Below, piece after piece: positions 27,759 to 36,385 of a stretch of DNA of 64,000 nt. Position 1 is the first letter of the stretch, and the number at the start of each line of letters is the position of its first letter. Both the position numbers and the translations under genes were made by a program. The notes under the pieces were generated by a model. That model had not been told where the DNA came from, made no database searches, and saw only the letters and a list, made by a program, of their open reading frames with translations. Source of the stretch: Phycisphaerales bacterium (lineage in GTDB: Bacteria; Planctomycetota; Phycisphaerae; Phycisphaerales; UBA1924). The stretch is from positions 494,495 through 558,494 of the forward strand of contig JAVJVK010000019.1 of assembly GCA_040221175.1 (NCBI GenBank). The letters run 5' to 3'.

Positions 27759-27792
27759 CTCCTGCAAGCGGCGCCAGTCACTGCCGCAGGAG
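27759..27792 (+). promoter_or_regulatory. Hairpin that can sequester the ribosome site of the carotenoid desaturase gene
   Basis: CTCCTGC at 27759-27765 is the exact complement of GCAGGAG at 27786-27792, and the GGAG is the ribosome site 7 nt before the ATG at 27800. The inner bases GCGGC/GCCGC offer an alternative pairing. It could act as an intercistronic terminator-like fold or a translational switch. Confidence 0.4.
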
Positions 27793-27799
27793 ACCGGCC

Positions 27800-29410
27800 A
27801 TGGGCGAATCCACCCGTTCCAGCGACATGCTCCGAGATGGCGGCGTCGTAATCGTCGGCGGGGGGCTCGCCGGGCTTTCCTCTGCCGTCGAACTGGCCGG
27901 CAAGGGCATCCCGGTCACGATCATCGAAGCCAACAACCACCTGGGCGGCAAGATGAACCTGCTCGAAGAGGGCGGCTTTACCTTCGACATGGGCCCCACC
28001 ATCATCACGATGCCACAGGTGCTCAAGGGCATCATCTCGCGCACGGGCCGGCGGCCATCGGACTACATCGATCTGATCGATCTCGACCCGCAGTGGCGGT
28101 GCTTCTTCGATGATGGCACGCGCATCGACCTCCGACGCGACCCGCACCAGTGGGCCCGCGAAATGGACGAGCAGTTCCCCGATGCCAAGCCCGGCGATGG
28201 CTTCCTCAAGTTCTACGACTTCAGCCGACGCATGTACCGCCTCAGCGAGAAGGTCTTCTTCTACAAGGATCTGGGCGGCATCGGCGACATGATCAGGAAG
28301 CCGCCAACCGAACCCGGCGTGGCCAAGGACGCCATGGCCATGCGCCTGCACTCGACCGTCGGCGCCACGATCGAGAAGATGATCCCAGAGCCGCACGTCC
28401 GTCAGGTGTGCGAGCACTTCCTGCAGTACGTTGGCTCGAGCCCGTTCATGGCTCCCGCGGTGCTCAGCCTCATCGCCTCGGCGCAGCTCGACCACGGCTG
28501 CTGGTACCCCATGGGCGGCACCCGCATGGTCGCACGCTCGCTCGATCGCATCGCCGACGAACTGGGCGTCCAGCGCGTTACCGGCCACCGCGTCGCGAGG
28601 ATCCTGACCAACGGCCAGCACGCCACCGGCGTCCAACTCGACGACGGGCGCGAGATCACAGCCTCGGCCGTCATCTCAAACTGCGACGTCCAGCGCACCT
28701 ACGGCGATCTGCTCAAGGGCGCCGACGGAGCCGCGCTCGAGCGACGCCGCATCGCCGGCAGCTACAAGCCCGCATGCAGCGGCCTGGTGCTCTACCTGGG
28801 CCTGCGCAAGCAATACGAGCACTTGGCCCACCACAACTTCCTGTTTTCGCGCCACAGCCACCAGGAGTTCGACGACATCTATCGCAAGGGCATCCCCGCC
28901 CGCGATCCGACGCTCTACATCGCTGCACCCTCTCGCACCGACCCCGACCAGGCGCCCGAAGGCGGCGAAGCGCTCTACATCCTCATCCACACCGCCGCAC
29001 TGACCGACGAACACCAGTGGCTCGAACGTGGCGGGAAGCCCGGCAAGACCCTGCTCGACTACCGCCCGATCGTCATCGACAAGCTGAAGCGTCATGGCAT
29101 GGAAGACATCGAAGAACACATCGCCGTCGAGCGATACCTCACGCCGCCGCAGATCGATCACATGTACAACGCCACGGGTGGCGCCATCTACGGGCTGGCA
29201 TCCCACGGACGGCTCAAGGGCGGCTTCAAGCCCCGGAATCGATCCAGGGTGCTCGACAACCTTTACCTCGCAGGAGGCAGCGTCAATCCCGGGCCGGGGG
29301 TGCCCATGGTGCTCATGAGCGGCGTGACCGCGGCATGGTCCCTGTGCGAAGACTACGGCGTCGAACTCGACGAGCCACAAGCCGAGCAACTCGCTGCAGC
29401 GAGTGCGTAG
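27800..29410 (+). CDS. CrtI/CrtN-family carotenoid desaturase/oxygenase (FAD-dependent)
   Basis: 536 residues. The N-terminal dinucleotide-binding fold is clear: VVIVGGGLAGLSSAVEL, then an acidic strand end in VTIIEANNHLGG and the phytoene-desaturase signature DMGPTIITMP. The C-terminus has LYLAGGSVNPGPGVPMVLMSG, the second FAD-contact motif of this family. Enzymes of the group introduce double bonds into, or oxidise, phytoene- or squalene-type carotenoid precursors at the membrane. Which substrate (C40 or C30) cannot be told from sequence. The next two genes (acyltransferase, glycosyltransferase) suggest the end product is decorated, as with staphyloxanthin-type C30 carotenoids. Confidence 0.9.
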   Translation: MGESTRSSDMLRDGGVVIVGGGLAGLSSAVELAGKGIPVTIIEANNHLGGKMNLLEEGGFTFDMGPTIITMPQVLKGIISRTGRRPSDYIDLIDLDPQWRCFFDDGTRIDLRRDPHQWAREMDEQFPDAKPGDGFLKFYDFSRRMYRLSEKVFFYKDLGGIGDMIRKPPTEPGVAKDAMAMRLHSTVGATIEKMIPEPHVRQVCEHFLQYVGSSPFMAPAVLSLIASAQLDHGCWYPMGGTRMVARSLDRIADELGVQRVTGHRVARILTNGQHATGVQLDDGREITASAVISNCDVQRTYGDLLKGADGAALERRRIAGSYKPACSGLVLYLGLRKQYEHLAHHNFLFSRHSHQEFDDIYRKGIPARDPTLYIAAPSRTDPDQAPEGGEALYILIHTAALTDEHQWLERGGKPGKTLLDYRPIVIDKLKRHGMEDIEEHIAVERYLTPPQIDHMYNATGGAIYGLASHGRLKGGFKPRNRSRVLDNLYLAGGSVNPGPGVPMVLMSGVTAAWSLCEDYGVELDEPQAEQLAAASA

Positions 29411-29417
29411 TGCAGCC

Positions 29418-30233
29418 GTGAGCACGCCATCGGCCATCCTGCCGCACGATCGCCGAGAGTGGTTCTGCCGCCTGTTCCGCTGGTATGGACGTCGCCTGGT
29501 CCGCAAGTCGTTCAACGCGATGCGCCTCGCCCACGGAAGCGATCAAGTCCTGGACGATCTCGATGGCCACGCCGGCCCCACCATGCTCCTGCTCAACCAC
29601 CAGAGTTGGTGGGATCCAATCCTCACCACGGCGCTGGCCGACCGATTCGCGCCCCAGCGGCAGATCTTCGCGCCCATGGACCGGACTATGGTCGAGCAGT
29701 TCGCCTTCATGCGAAAGCTCGGCATGTTCGGCGTCGATCTCGATGATCCATCGGCGTTCAAGGCGATGGTCCAGTACGCCGCCCGCCTTACCGAAACCAG
29801 CGAACGCCCAAGCTTCTGGATCACGCCGCAGGGCCAATTCGCAGACGTCCGCGCCCCGCTGCAACTTCGCCCCGGCGCGGCGGCAATCGCCTCCCGACTT
29901 GATTCGATCGACAGGTCGCCACGCGTGGCGTGCCTGGCCATCGAGTTGGCGTTCTGGGAAGATCGCAAGCCGGAAGTTCTCCTCCTCGCGCGTCACTGCG
30001 AACCTCCTGCCCGGTCCACGACCAGCCTCTGGCAGCGACAGATCACCGACGCTCTGGGCAAGGCCATGTGTAACCTTTCCGAACTCGTCATTGCACGTGA
30101 CGCCAATGCCTTCGACACTATCCTCGGTCGGGGCTCTTCCGGCGTGAATCCCATCTACGACACCGTCCTAAGACTGACCGGCCGCGAGCCCAACATCGCC
30201 TCCAGAAAACCTCAGACGGAGCCTTCTTCGTGA
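29418..30233 (+). CDS. PlsC-like acyltransferase of the carotenoid cluster
   Basis: 271 residues from GTG at 29418; a GTG at 29403 overlapping the previous stop codon is an alternative. The catalytic NHQSWWD motif (HxxxxD) is near residue 57. PQGQFADVRAPL occupies the place of the second glycerol-phosphate acyltransferase motif, and FGVDLDDPSAFKAM precedes it. The family transfers acyl chains to hydroxyls of lipids or glycolipids at the inner membrane. In staphyloxanthin biosynthesis CrtO acylates the sugar of a glycosyl carotenoid; an equivalent role is inferred from the position between a desaturase and a glycosyltransferase. Its stop overlaps the GTG start of the glycosyltransferase by 4 bp. 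Confidence 0.82.
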   Translation: MSTPSAILPHDRREWFCRLFRWYGRRLVRKSFNAMRLAHGSDQVLDDLDGHAGPTMLLLNHQSWWDPILTTALADRFAPQRQIFAPMDRTMVEQFAFMRKLGMFGVDLDDPSAFKAMVQYAARLTETSERPSFWITPQGQFADVRAPLQLRPGAAAIASRLDSIDRSPRVACLAIELAFWEDRKPEVLLLARHCEPPARSTTSLWQRQITDALGKAMCNLSELVIARDANAFDTILGRGSSGVNPIYDTVLRLTGREPNIASRKPQTEPSS

Positions 30234-31381
30234 TCCTGACCATCGCGCTGGCGCTCGCGCTGCTGATCTCGATGGGGGCTCTAAGCATGACCGTTATCAA
30301 TCTGCGCCTTTATCGCCGGCCCGACCAGAGCCAGCGCGTTTCGGAGGCGCGAGTGAGCGTCTGCATCCCCGCACGCAACGAAGCCGATAACATCGAACCG
30401 TGCGTGCGATCACTACTGGCGTCCACCCACGCGAACATCGAGGTTCTCGTCTACGACGACCAGAGCACGGACGCGACGCCCGACATCCTCGACCGCCTCG
30501 CCGCCGAGGACCAGCGCATCCGTCCCCTGAAAGCACTGCCCTTGCCGGACGGCTGGAATGGCAAACAGCACGCCTGCTGGCGCTGCGCCAAGGAAGCGAC
30601 GGGCAACTACTTCCTGTTTACCGATGCCGACGTTCGCTTCAACCCGGGGGCGATCGAACAAGCCATGTCGGCATGGCAGCAACTGGACGACCGGGACACG
30701 CCGCTGGGCCTCATCTCGACCTTCCCGAAGCAGATCGTTCGATCACCTGCCGAGATCCTCCTCGTGCCCATGATCTTCTTCATCCTGTTCAGCTATCTTC
30801 CCATGTCTCGGATGCGGTCGACCATGGATCCATCCGCTTCAGCAGCGTGTGGTCAATTCATCCTGGTCAGCAGGGATTGCTACGAGGCCTTCGGCGGCCA
30901 CAGCGCGTTCGCGGACACGATGCACGATGGCGTCAAGATGCCCCGTGAAGCCCGAGCGTCTGGTTATCGGACGGATCTCTTCGATGGGACACACCTCGCC
31001 GCCGTTCGCATGTACCACGACCTGGCCACCACCTGGAAGGGTTTTGCCAAGAACGCCTTCGAGGGTTTGGGCTCCCTCGGCCTGCTGTGCTTCCTGACCA
31101 TTATGCACCTGATCGGGCACGTCCTGCCCTACGTGGCCTTCATCACTCTGCTAGCCCTCGGGAGGCTGGGCTCGGTAGCGGGCGTATTGGTGCTGCTGGC
31201 CATCTCGTGCCATCTCGCCCAGCGTCTGCTGCTGGCAAGTCGCTTCCGCCTGCCCACCCTGACCGCACCCTTGCACCCCATCGGCGTACTGGGCATGACG
31301 CTCGTCCAATGGGACAGCTTTCGACTGCAGCGGATCGGCCGCCGCTCCTGGCGCGGCCGAACGGCCCCGGGCGCTTCCTGA
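30230..31381 (+). CDS. Family 2 glycosyltransferase (CrtQ-like)
   Basis: 383 residues, GTG start overlapping the upstream stop. An N-terminal membrane segment (LTIALALALLISMGALSMTV) is followed by the GT2 nucleotide-sugar fold: VSVCIPARNEADNIE, EVLVYDDQSTDATPD, then FTDADVRF (the DxD metal site) and a later MHDGVKMPREAR. Two to three C-terminal membrane helices follow (LLCFLTIMHLIGHVLPYVAFITLLAL). The layout matches membrane-bound carotenoid or hopanoid-associated GT2 enzymes. With the desaturase and acyltransferase it forms a three-gene unit predicted to make a glycosylated, acylated carotenoid. No other crt genes lie in the window. Confidence 0.87.
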   Translation: MILTIALALALLISMGALSMTVINLRLYRRPDQSQRVSEARVSVCIPARNEADNIEPCVRSLLASTHANIEVLVYDDQSTDATPDILDRLAAEDQRIRPLKALPLPDGWNGKQHACWRCAKEATGNYFLFTDADVRFNPGAIEQAMSAWQQLDDRDTPLGLISTFPKQIVRSPAEILLVPMIFFILFSYLPMSRMRSTMDPSASAACGQFILVSRDCYEAFGGHSAFADTMHDGVKMPREARASGYRTDLFDGTHLAAVRMYHDLATTWKGFAKNAFEGLGSLGLLCFLTIMHLIGHVLPYVAFITLLALGRLGSVAGVLVLLAISCHLAQRLLLASRFRLPTLTAPLHPIGVLGMTLVQWDSFRLQRIGRRSWRGRTAPGAS

Positions 31382-31463
31382 CGCGGATCTCCTCAGCCAC
31401 AAGACCCCAAACGGCCGATGCTTGGGCTGGCCCGAAACACCCAACCCGCCCTGCATCCGTCGG

Positions 31464-31469
31464 TACAAT
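31464..31469 (+). promoter_or_regulatory. Putative leaderless -10 element (TACAAT) of the 81-aa gene
   Basis: TACAAT (five of six matches to the sigma-70 -10 consensus) ends 9 nt before the ATG at 31479, and no Shine-Dalgarno is present. Confidence 0.4.
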
Positions 31470-31478
31470 GACGATCAG

Positions 31479-31724
31479 ATGACGCCGGATCCACTCCCAA
31501 AACGCGGACGTCCCCATTCGCTTGCCGAGGCGTTTCGCCTCACCCACGAGCGATGGCTCAACCGTGCCGTGAAGCACCCCCGCCGATATCCGACGATCCC
31601 GTCGATCAGGGTGGATTCGGGCGGATTCGATAGACTGACCGATACCCCCCTGGGGCGCTCGTGGGCGGACCAATGGTGGCACGACACGTTCCGCTCTATG
31701 GACACACACCCGACCGACGCGTAA
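31479..31724 (+). CDS. Small hypothetical protein, 81 aa
   Basis: The protein starts MTPDPLPKRGRPHSL and is basic in its first half (AEAFRLTHERWLNRAVKHP). It ends in a Trp-rich WADQWWHDTFRSMD segment. No signal peptide, membrane segment or known motif is visible. Support comes from codon bias and from the TACAAT hexamer placed for a leaderless transcript. It lies ~100 bp after the glycosyltransferase and 45 bp before the next membrane protein, same strand. Confidence 0.5.
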   Translation: MTPDPLPKRGRPHSLAEAFRLTHERWLNRAVKHPRRYPTIPSIRVDSGGFDRLTDTPLGRSWADQWWHDTFRSMDTHPTDA

Positions 31725-31769
31725 CCCCGCTCACGAGACTCTTGAGCGTCGACCGCCGACGGAGAACCC

Positions 31770-32681
31770 ATGGCCCAGACCCAGCACGCCAAGCTCAGTT
31801 CGCGATACTGGATCAAGCAGGTCATCCTCACAGTCCTGGTCGCGGGCCTGGGCGTCTGGGGCTTCCTGGATGGCTTCATCCTCTATCCTGCACAAGCCGT
31901 GAAGTTCGCTCAATGGACCGAGTGGGAGTACCTGAGCTTCCTGGACAGCCCGCCCCCCGCCGCATCCGCTGGCGCCAACCTCGGCGTCGCGAGCATTCCC
32001 GATCCGGCCGAAACGTTCGAGCGGCTGGGCAGCCCGGGCTACAACCGCAACCCTGCCACGCTCGACGACGTGCGCGGCAACTGGCTCGATGCGCTCAGCA
32101 TCGTCGGAAGGCTGGAGCCGCAATACACCACCTACCCGCGCGAGAATCCGGACGAGGGCCAGGTGGGTTCGCCATTCGAGCGACTGGCCGAACTGCGTGA
32201 GACCTGGGGCGACATCGAACGGGGCAATGCGCCAAAGCGTCGCAGCCGCTTCGATATCATGGCCCAGTACCCCATCTTCCTGGTTGGAGCCGGCTTGGCG
32301 CTCTACTTCGCGTATGGCCTTGTCCGAGCGGTCGGAACCCGGTACGTCTGGGACCCCGTCGCCAAACGCATCACGCTGCCCGGCGGCATCGAGGTGACCC
32401 CCGAGCAGGTCGAAGAGTTCGACAAGAGCCAGTGGCACAAGTTCTACGTCGTGCTCCATCTGAACGAGAAGCACCCCACGCACGGGGGGAAGAACATCAA
32501 GGTCGACCTCTACCGCCATCAGGGCGTCGAAGACTGGATCCTCGAGATGGAACGCGAACGCTTCCCCGAGCAGGCCGACGCGACGCCCGACGATGCGACG
32601 ACCTCGGAGCCCACGCAGGCCGATGACGTCGAGCCGAACGCCGACACCGACGAATCCCAAGAACCGGGCAAGACCATCTAG
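31770..32681 (+). CDS. Hypothetical membrane protein with two transmembrane segments
   Basis: 303 residues. One membrane segment at res ~17-38 (IKQVILTVLVAGLGVWGFLDGFIL) and a second at ~168-188 (YPIFLVGAGLALYFAYGLVRAVG) enclose a ~125-residue domain predicted outside the cytoplasm. A C-terminal cytoplasmic domain starts with TRYVWDPVAKRITLPGGIEV, and FDKSQWHKFYVVLHL resembles a PH-like fold. The tail is acidic and disordered. I recognise no named family. GGAG lies 5 nt before the ATG. The DUF456 gene follows ~45 bp downstream, so a common unit is likely. Confidence 0.72.
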   Translation: MAQTQHAKLSSRYWIKQVILTVLVAGLGVWGFLDGFILYPAQAVKFAQWTEWEYLSFLDSPPPAASAGANLGVASIPDPAETFERLGSPGYNRNPATLDDVRGNWLDALSIVGRLEPQYTTYPRENPDEGQVGSPFERLAELRETWGDIERGNAPKRRSRFDIMAQYPIFLVGAGLALYFAYGLVRAVGTRYVWDPVAKRITLPGGIEVTPEQVEEFDKSQWHKFYVVLHLNEKHPTHGGKNIKVDLYRHQGVEDWILEMERERFPEQADATPDDATTSEPTQADDVEPNADTDESQEPGKTI

Positions 32682-32726
32682 CCCCCCTCACGTCGGAGCG
32701 CACGCATCTGGATCGCCTTCGCCATC

Positions 32727-33248
32727 GTGCTGACGGTCGTCGCCCTGATCGCACCGGCGATCGTGCTCATCATGCTCCCCGGCCTGTGGCTGATGACGCT
32801 GGCCACGCTCATGGCCAACGCCGTTGGCTACTGGATGGGCTTGTGGCCGGGGAAGGACCCGCTCATTTCCTGGTGGGCCTTCGGCTTCATCCTGCTGTGC
32901 ACGCTCGTATCGGATGCGGTCGACTGGACCGCCGGCGTGTTCGGCGCCAAGCGAATGGGAGGCTCAAGGAGCGCCATGGTCGCGGCCTTCATCGGCGGCA
33001 TCATCGGCGTTGTCGCGGGCACCATCTTCTTGCCCATCCCACTGGTGGGCACCTTGATCGGGGGCGCCACCGGGGCGGGGCTTGCCGCGACGCTGGTCCA
33101 GCGCACCACGCCCGAGCAATCCTGGAAGCAGTCTGCGAAGGTTGGCGCTGGAGCCTCGGCGGGCTGGTTCGCCGCCATCGTTGTAAAACTCGCCCTGGCC
33201 ATCATCTGCGCCGTGCTGCTGATCATTGCCGCATGGTCTACCTGGTAA
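32727..33248 (+). CDS. DUF456-family membrane protein
   Basis: 173 residues, almost entirely hydrophobic: two helices at the N-terminus (VVALIAPAIVLIMLPGLWLM, LATLMANAVGYWMG), then WWAFGFILLCTLVSDAVDW and the Gly-rich AAFIGGIIGVVAGTIFLPIPLVGTLIGGATG typical of DUF456. The end is a further helix (VVKLALAIICAVLLIIAAW). Small glycine-zipper segments suggest oligomer formation; the function is unknown. GTG at 32727 is the only usable start in frame, and the reading frame stays hydrophobic a few codons upstream, so the true start could be a non-standard codon slightly earlier. It sits between the two-TM protein and the phoH-like gene. Confidence 0.8.
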   Translation: MLTVVALIAPAIVLIMLPGLWLMTLATLMANAVGYWMGLWPGKDPLISWWAFGFILLCTLVSDAVDWTAGVFGAKRMGGSRSAMVAAFIGGIIGVVAGTIFLPIPLVGTLIGGATGAGLAATLVQRTTPEQSWKQSAKVGAGASAGWFAAIVVKLALAIICAVLLIIAAWSTW

Positions 33249-33288
33249 GCTTCATCACCTCGGAAGAAGAAAGATCGACGAGAGAACC

Positions 33289-34749
33289 ATGACACCAACC
33301 ACGACCAGCGAAACCAAGGGCGCCTCCATCAAGCAGTTCGTGCTGGACACGAACGTCCTGCTGCACAATCCAAACGCCCTGTTCGTCTTCCAGGAAAACA
33401 ACGTCATCATTCCCTTCGCCGTCATCGAGGAATTGGACAAACTCAAGCGGCAGGAAGACGACATCGGCCGCAACGCCCGCGAGGTCATTCGCCGACTCGA
33501 TCGCCTCCGCGCCAAGGGCACGCTGACCAAGGGCGTTCGGTGGGGAGACAGCAGCCCGCAGGCGGGCGCTGCCGCTTCTACGGCCAATGGCTCCACGGGG
33601 CTCATCCGCATCGCCATCTCCGACACCGACCGCCCGCACGCCATCGCCGAAGACACCAAGGACAACCGCATCATCGCCGTCGCGTGGGAACTGCACGAGA
33701 AGGGTGATCGCACCGTTTTCGTCTCCAAGGACCTCAACGCGCGCATCAAGAGCGACGCGATGGGCATCCCCACCGAAGACTTCCAGAATCAGAAGATCGA
33801 CGCCGACCGGCTCTACACCGGTTACGTCACCGCGTCGGTCGAAGGCCACTTGATCGACCAGCTTTACGACGAGCGAATGTTGCCCCTCAAGCCGATCCAC
33901 GCTGCCATTGCCGCGGATCACGACGAAGACGACCCAACGCTTCCGGCCGAGCCCGAAGAGATCCTGCCTAACGCGTTCGTGCTGCTGAAGGATGAGCAGG
34001 ACGAGAACCACACGGGCCTGGCCCGCCGGCTGGCCGACACCGAACACCTCATTCCGATCAGTCCGCCACGCAAGCCCATCTTCGGCCTCTTGGCCCGCAA
34101 CGTCCAGCAGACCATGGCCCTCGACCTATTGATGGATGACGAGATCCAGATGATCACGCTGCTGGGCAGCGCGGGCACGGGCAAGACACTCCTTGCCCTG
34201 GCCGCCGGCATGGCCAAGGTCTTCCAGGAGGGCCGCTTCGACAAGCTCCTCGTCGCGCGCCCCATCATGCCCATGGGACGCGACATTGGCTTCCTGCCCG
34301 GCGACAAGGACGAGAAGCTCTTCGCCTGGATGCAGCCAATCTTCGACAACCTCGAGTACCTGCTCAGCACCCGCGGCGCGCACGGCCAGGCCGCCGACAG
34401 CCACACGAACGAGCAGCGCATCGACAAGATGATCGCCGACGGCAAGCTCGTGCTTGAGCCGCTGACCTACATCCGCGGCCGATCCATCCCCCACCAGTTC
34501 ATGATCGTCGACGAGGCCCAGAACCTGACGCCGCATGAGGTCAAGACCATTGCAAGCCGCGTAGGCGAGGGCACCAAGCTCGTTCTGACCGGCGACATCG
34601 GCCAGATCGACAACCCATACCTGGACAGCTCATCCAACGGCCTGTCGTACGCGGTCGAAAAGATGAAGGGCCTGGGCCTTGTTGGCCACGTCATGCTGCA
34701 ACGCAGCGAGCGCTCGCACCTGGCCAGCCTGGCCGCCGAGCGGTTGTAA
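33289..34749 (+). CDS. PIN domain-PhoH ATPase fusion (PhoH2/YlaK type)
   Basis: 486 residues. Residues ~12-165 are a PIN nuclease domain (FVLDTNVLLHNPNAL, VIEELDKLKRQ, DNRIIAVAWEL with acidic metal ligands). Residues ~265-480 are a PhoH-type AAA ATPase with Walker A GSAGTGKT (about res 292-299), the PIMPMGRDIGFLPG segment and Walker B MIVDEAQNLTP. The fusion is known from mycobacterial and bacterial PhoH2 proteins, which are sequence-specific RNA helicase/RNases. It acts in the cytosol on RNA. The start is the ATG giving MTPTTTSE with GAGAG upstream. Its end faces the last gene of the secretion operon. Confidence 0.92.
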   Translation: MTPTTTSETKGASIKQFVLDTNVLLHNPNALFVFQENNVIIPFAVIEELDKLKRQEDDIGRNAREVIRRLDRLRAKGTLTKGVRWGDSSPQAGAAASTANGSTGLIRIAISDTDRPHAIAEDTKDNRIIAVAWELHEKGDRTVFVSKDLNARIKSDAMGIPTEDFQNQKIDADRLYTGYVTASVEGHLIDQLYDERMLPLKPIHAAIAADHDEDDPTLPAEPEEILPNAFVLLKDEQDENHTGLARRLADTEHLIPISPPRKPIFGLLARNVQQTMALDLLMDDEIQMITLLGSAGTGKTLLALAAGMAKVFQEGRFDKLLVARPIMPMGRDIGFLPGDKDEKLFAWMQPIFDNLEYLLSTRGAHGQAADSHTNEQRIDKMIADGKLVLEPLTYIRGRSIPHQFMIVDEAQNLTPHEVKTIASRVGEGTKLVLTGDIGQIDNPYLDSSSNGLSYAVEKMKGLGLVGHVMLQRSERSHLASLAAERL

Positions 34750-34755
34750 GCTCGA

Positions 34756-35190
34756 TCAAAACGTTTCGGCTGCGAGTTCGCTGGCGTCGATCACCACGCC
34801 CTCGGCCGAGACGCGAACCACCATGACGCCGCCCGGTTCAATCGTTCGATCGATCGAGTGGGTCACCTTGCTGCCATCTTCGCCCGTGGTGAACGAGATC
34901 GAGCCGACCTGCACCGGCCCCATGCCCTCGTAGATCGTCACGAGGCGACCCGCCGCGATCGTTGATGCCATGCGACCAACGGTCTGGTCAGCCGGCACTT
35001 CAAGCGTCATCTCGGGCTCGAGCATGGACGCACCCGTCCCGTTGACCAGATCGAGCCTCACCGGGCCAACCGTGCGAGCCTGGAACTTGGGATAGATCAC
35101 GACGGCCGCCAGCGCGAAGATTGCAAGCGCAACCAGCAGCGTGATGGCTTGACGCAGTCTACTGGGCCTGCCGGGCGCGGCGCCGCTCAT
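34756..35190 (-). CDS. Small single-pass membrane protein, last gene of the type II secretion operon
   Basis: 144 residues. One membrane segment (ITLLVALAIFALAAVVIYPKF, about res 15-35) is followed by a beta-rich, probably periplasmic domain (VRLDLVNGTGASM, GRLVTIYEGMGPVQVGSI). No known family is recognised. Its start overlaps the stop of the TPR gene (ATGA), so it is translated as part of the secretion operon. The role is inferred only from position. Confidence 0.7.
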   Translation of the reverse strand: MSGAAPGRPSRLRQAITLLVALAIFALAAVVIYPKFQARTVGPVRLDLVNGTGASMLEPEMTLEVPADQTVGRMASTIAAGRLVTIYEGMGPVQVGSISFTTGEDGSKVTHSIDRTIEPGGVMVVRVSAEGVVIDASELAAETF

Positions 35191-35822
35191 CGGGGCCTGC
35201 TCACGTCGAGTTGACGCTTCTGCCGGGTGATCTCCCGCGACATCAACTGTCGCCACTCTTCGGAGGGCTCCATCATTTCGGAGCGTTGTAGCACCTCAAG
35301 GGTCGTGTCATCGGCGTAATGGATGCTCCGGCAGGCGAGCGCGAGCCCGCGAACCGCTCGGAGATCGGATGGGTCAATCTGCACTGCCTTCAGGTAAGCC
35401 GTGATCGCCTCGCGAGCGTGTCCCATCTCGTAGTACGCCACGCCCAGGTGGTAGCTGGGCCTCGAGTCGCTGGGCATGCGCTTCTGTGCCTCACGGAACA
35501 TCGTGACCGCCGTCGGCAGGTTGTCATGCTCGAGGTGCAACACACCCAGATTCATGTGGGCGGTCGCAAAGCCAGGATCGAGTTGGATCGCCCGCTCGAG
35601 GAGCGCTTGGGCCTGGGCCACGCGCTTCTCTTCGGCCATCTCGTTGTTGTGATAGACCTCATACGCCTGGTTGACCAGACGAACCGCCTCCTGCTTCTGG
35701 GCGGTGTTGTCGGGCACGATCTGCCCCAGGTCTTCCTTGAACTGCTTTGTCTTGTCCGTCGCGCACCCGAAACCCAGGGCGAAACAGCAGACGATGGCAA
35801 CGGCCAACGCACGGTTGGTCAT
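35187..35822 (-). CDS. TPR lipoprotein of the secretion operon
   Basis: 211 residues. The signal peptide ends in a lipobox-like LGFGCATD, so the mature protein is probably lipid-anchored. The body holds about three TPR units (LLERAIQLDPGFATAHMNLG, MFREAQKRMPSDSRPSYHLG, YLKAVQIDPSDLRAVRGLAL). The layout resembles pilotin/PilF-type TPR lipoproteins that help secretin assembly in type IV pilus and T2SS. It overlaps the genes on both sides by 4 bp, placing it firmly within the gsp operon; the role in secretin assembly is inference. Confidence 0.8.
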   Translation of the reverse strand: MTNRALAVAIVCCFALGFGCATDKTKQFKEDLGQIVPDNTAQKQEAVRLVNQAYEVYHNNEMAEEKRVAQAQALLERAIQLDPGFATAHMNLGVLHLEHDNLPTAVTMFREAQKRMPSDSRPSYHLGVAYYEMGHAREAITAYLKAVQIDPSDLRAVRGLALACRSIHYADDTTLEVLQRSEMMEPSEEWRQLMSREITRQKRQLDVSRPR

Positions 35823-36385
35823 GAGGCAAGCTCCGGCTTTACGAACGTGATGGACAGTTGCCACTGGGTACGCTGCGGCGCCAGGTCCATCCGGGTAATC
35901 TCGACACCCGGCACCATATCCTGAACCTGCGCCACCCACCCGATCAAGGCTTCGAGGTCTCGGCTCGTCACGCGATCATACTCGTAGATCTGTTCGATGA
36001 TGTCGCCCTGATCATTCTGGCGCTGACGGGACAGCGGCGGCGCCGGAGTGAGGCCCACGGCCTGGGCGGCAGAGTTGGCCAGCGTCGTGAAGTTGGGTAC
36101 CGAGTCAAACCTGCCCGCGCCGGCGGCCGCCGTGGCCTCCCGATGACGTTGCAGGCGTGCGGCTTGCATGCGAACACTCGTCGCCGTGCTGACTTCCTGC
36201 CGGCGCGTGTCCATCGCGCTCGAGAGCACCGATCGACCAAACATCAGATAGATCAGCCCGACCAGCACGACCAGAATGCCCAGGTACAGGAAGCCTCGGG
36301 GCTTGTTCCTCTGCTCGCGCGCAGCAGCCCGCGCCGCCAACTCGGAACGACTGACCGTCGTGCCTTCTCTTTCGAACTCACTCAC
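35819..36385 (-). CDS. gspM: GspM/PilO-like assembly protein
   Basis: 188 residues from a GTG that overlaps the stop of the upstream gspL-like gene. A cytoplasmic N-tail, one membrane segment (FLYLGILVVLVGLIYLMF, about res 30-48), a short coiled coil (VRMQAARLQRHREA) and a ferredoxin-like C-terminal domain (res ~95-188, ending QWQLSITFVKPELAS) give the standard bitopic layout of PilO/GspM. Together with GspL-like it would form the inner-membrane assembly platform of the secretion machine. Length and topology match, sequence similarity is weak. Confidence 0.7.
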   Translation of the reverse strand: MSEFEREGTTVSRSELAARAAAREQRNKPRGFLYLGILVVLVGLIYLMFGRSVLSSAMDTRRQEVSTATSVRMQAARLQRHREATAAAGAGRFDSVPNFTTLANSAAQAVGLTPAPPLSRQRQNDQGDIIEQIYEYDRVTSRDLEALIGWVAQVQDMVPGVEITRMDLAPQRTQWQLSITFVKPELAS

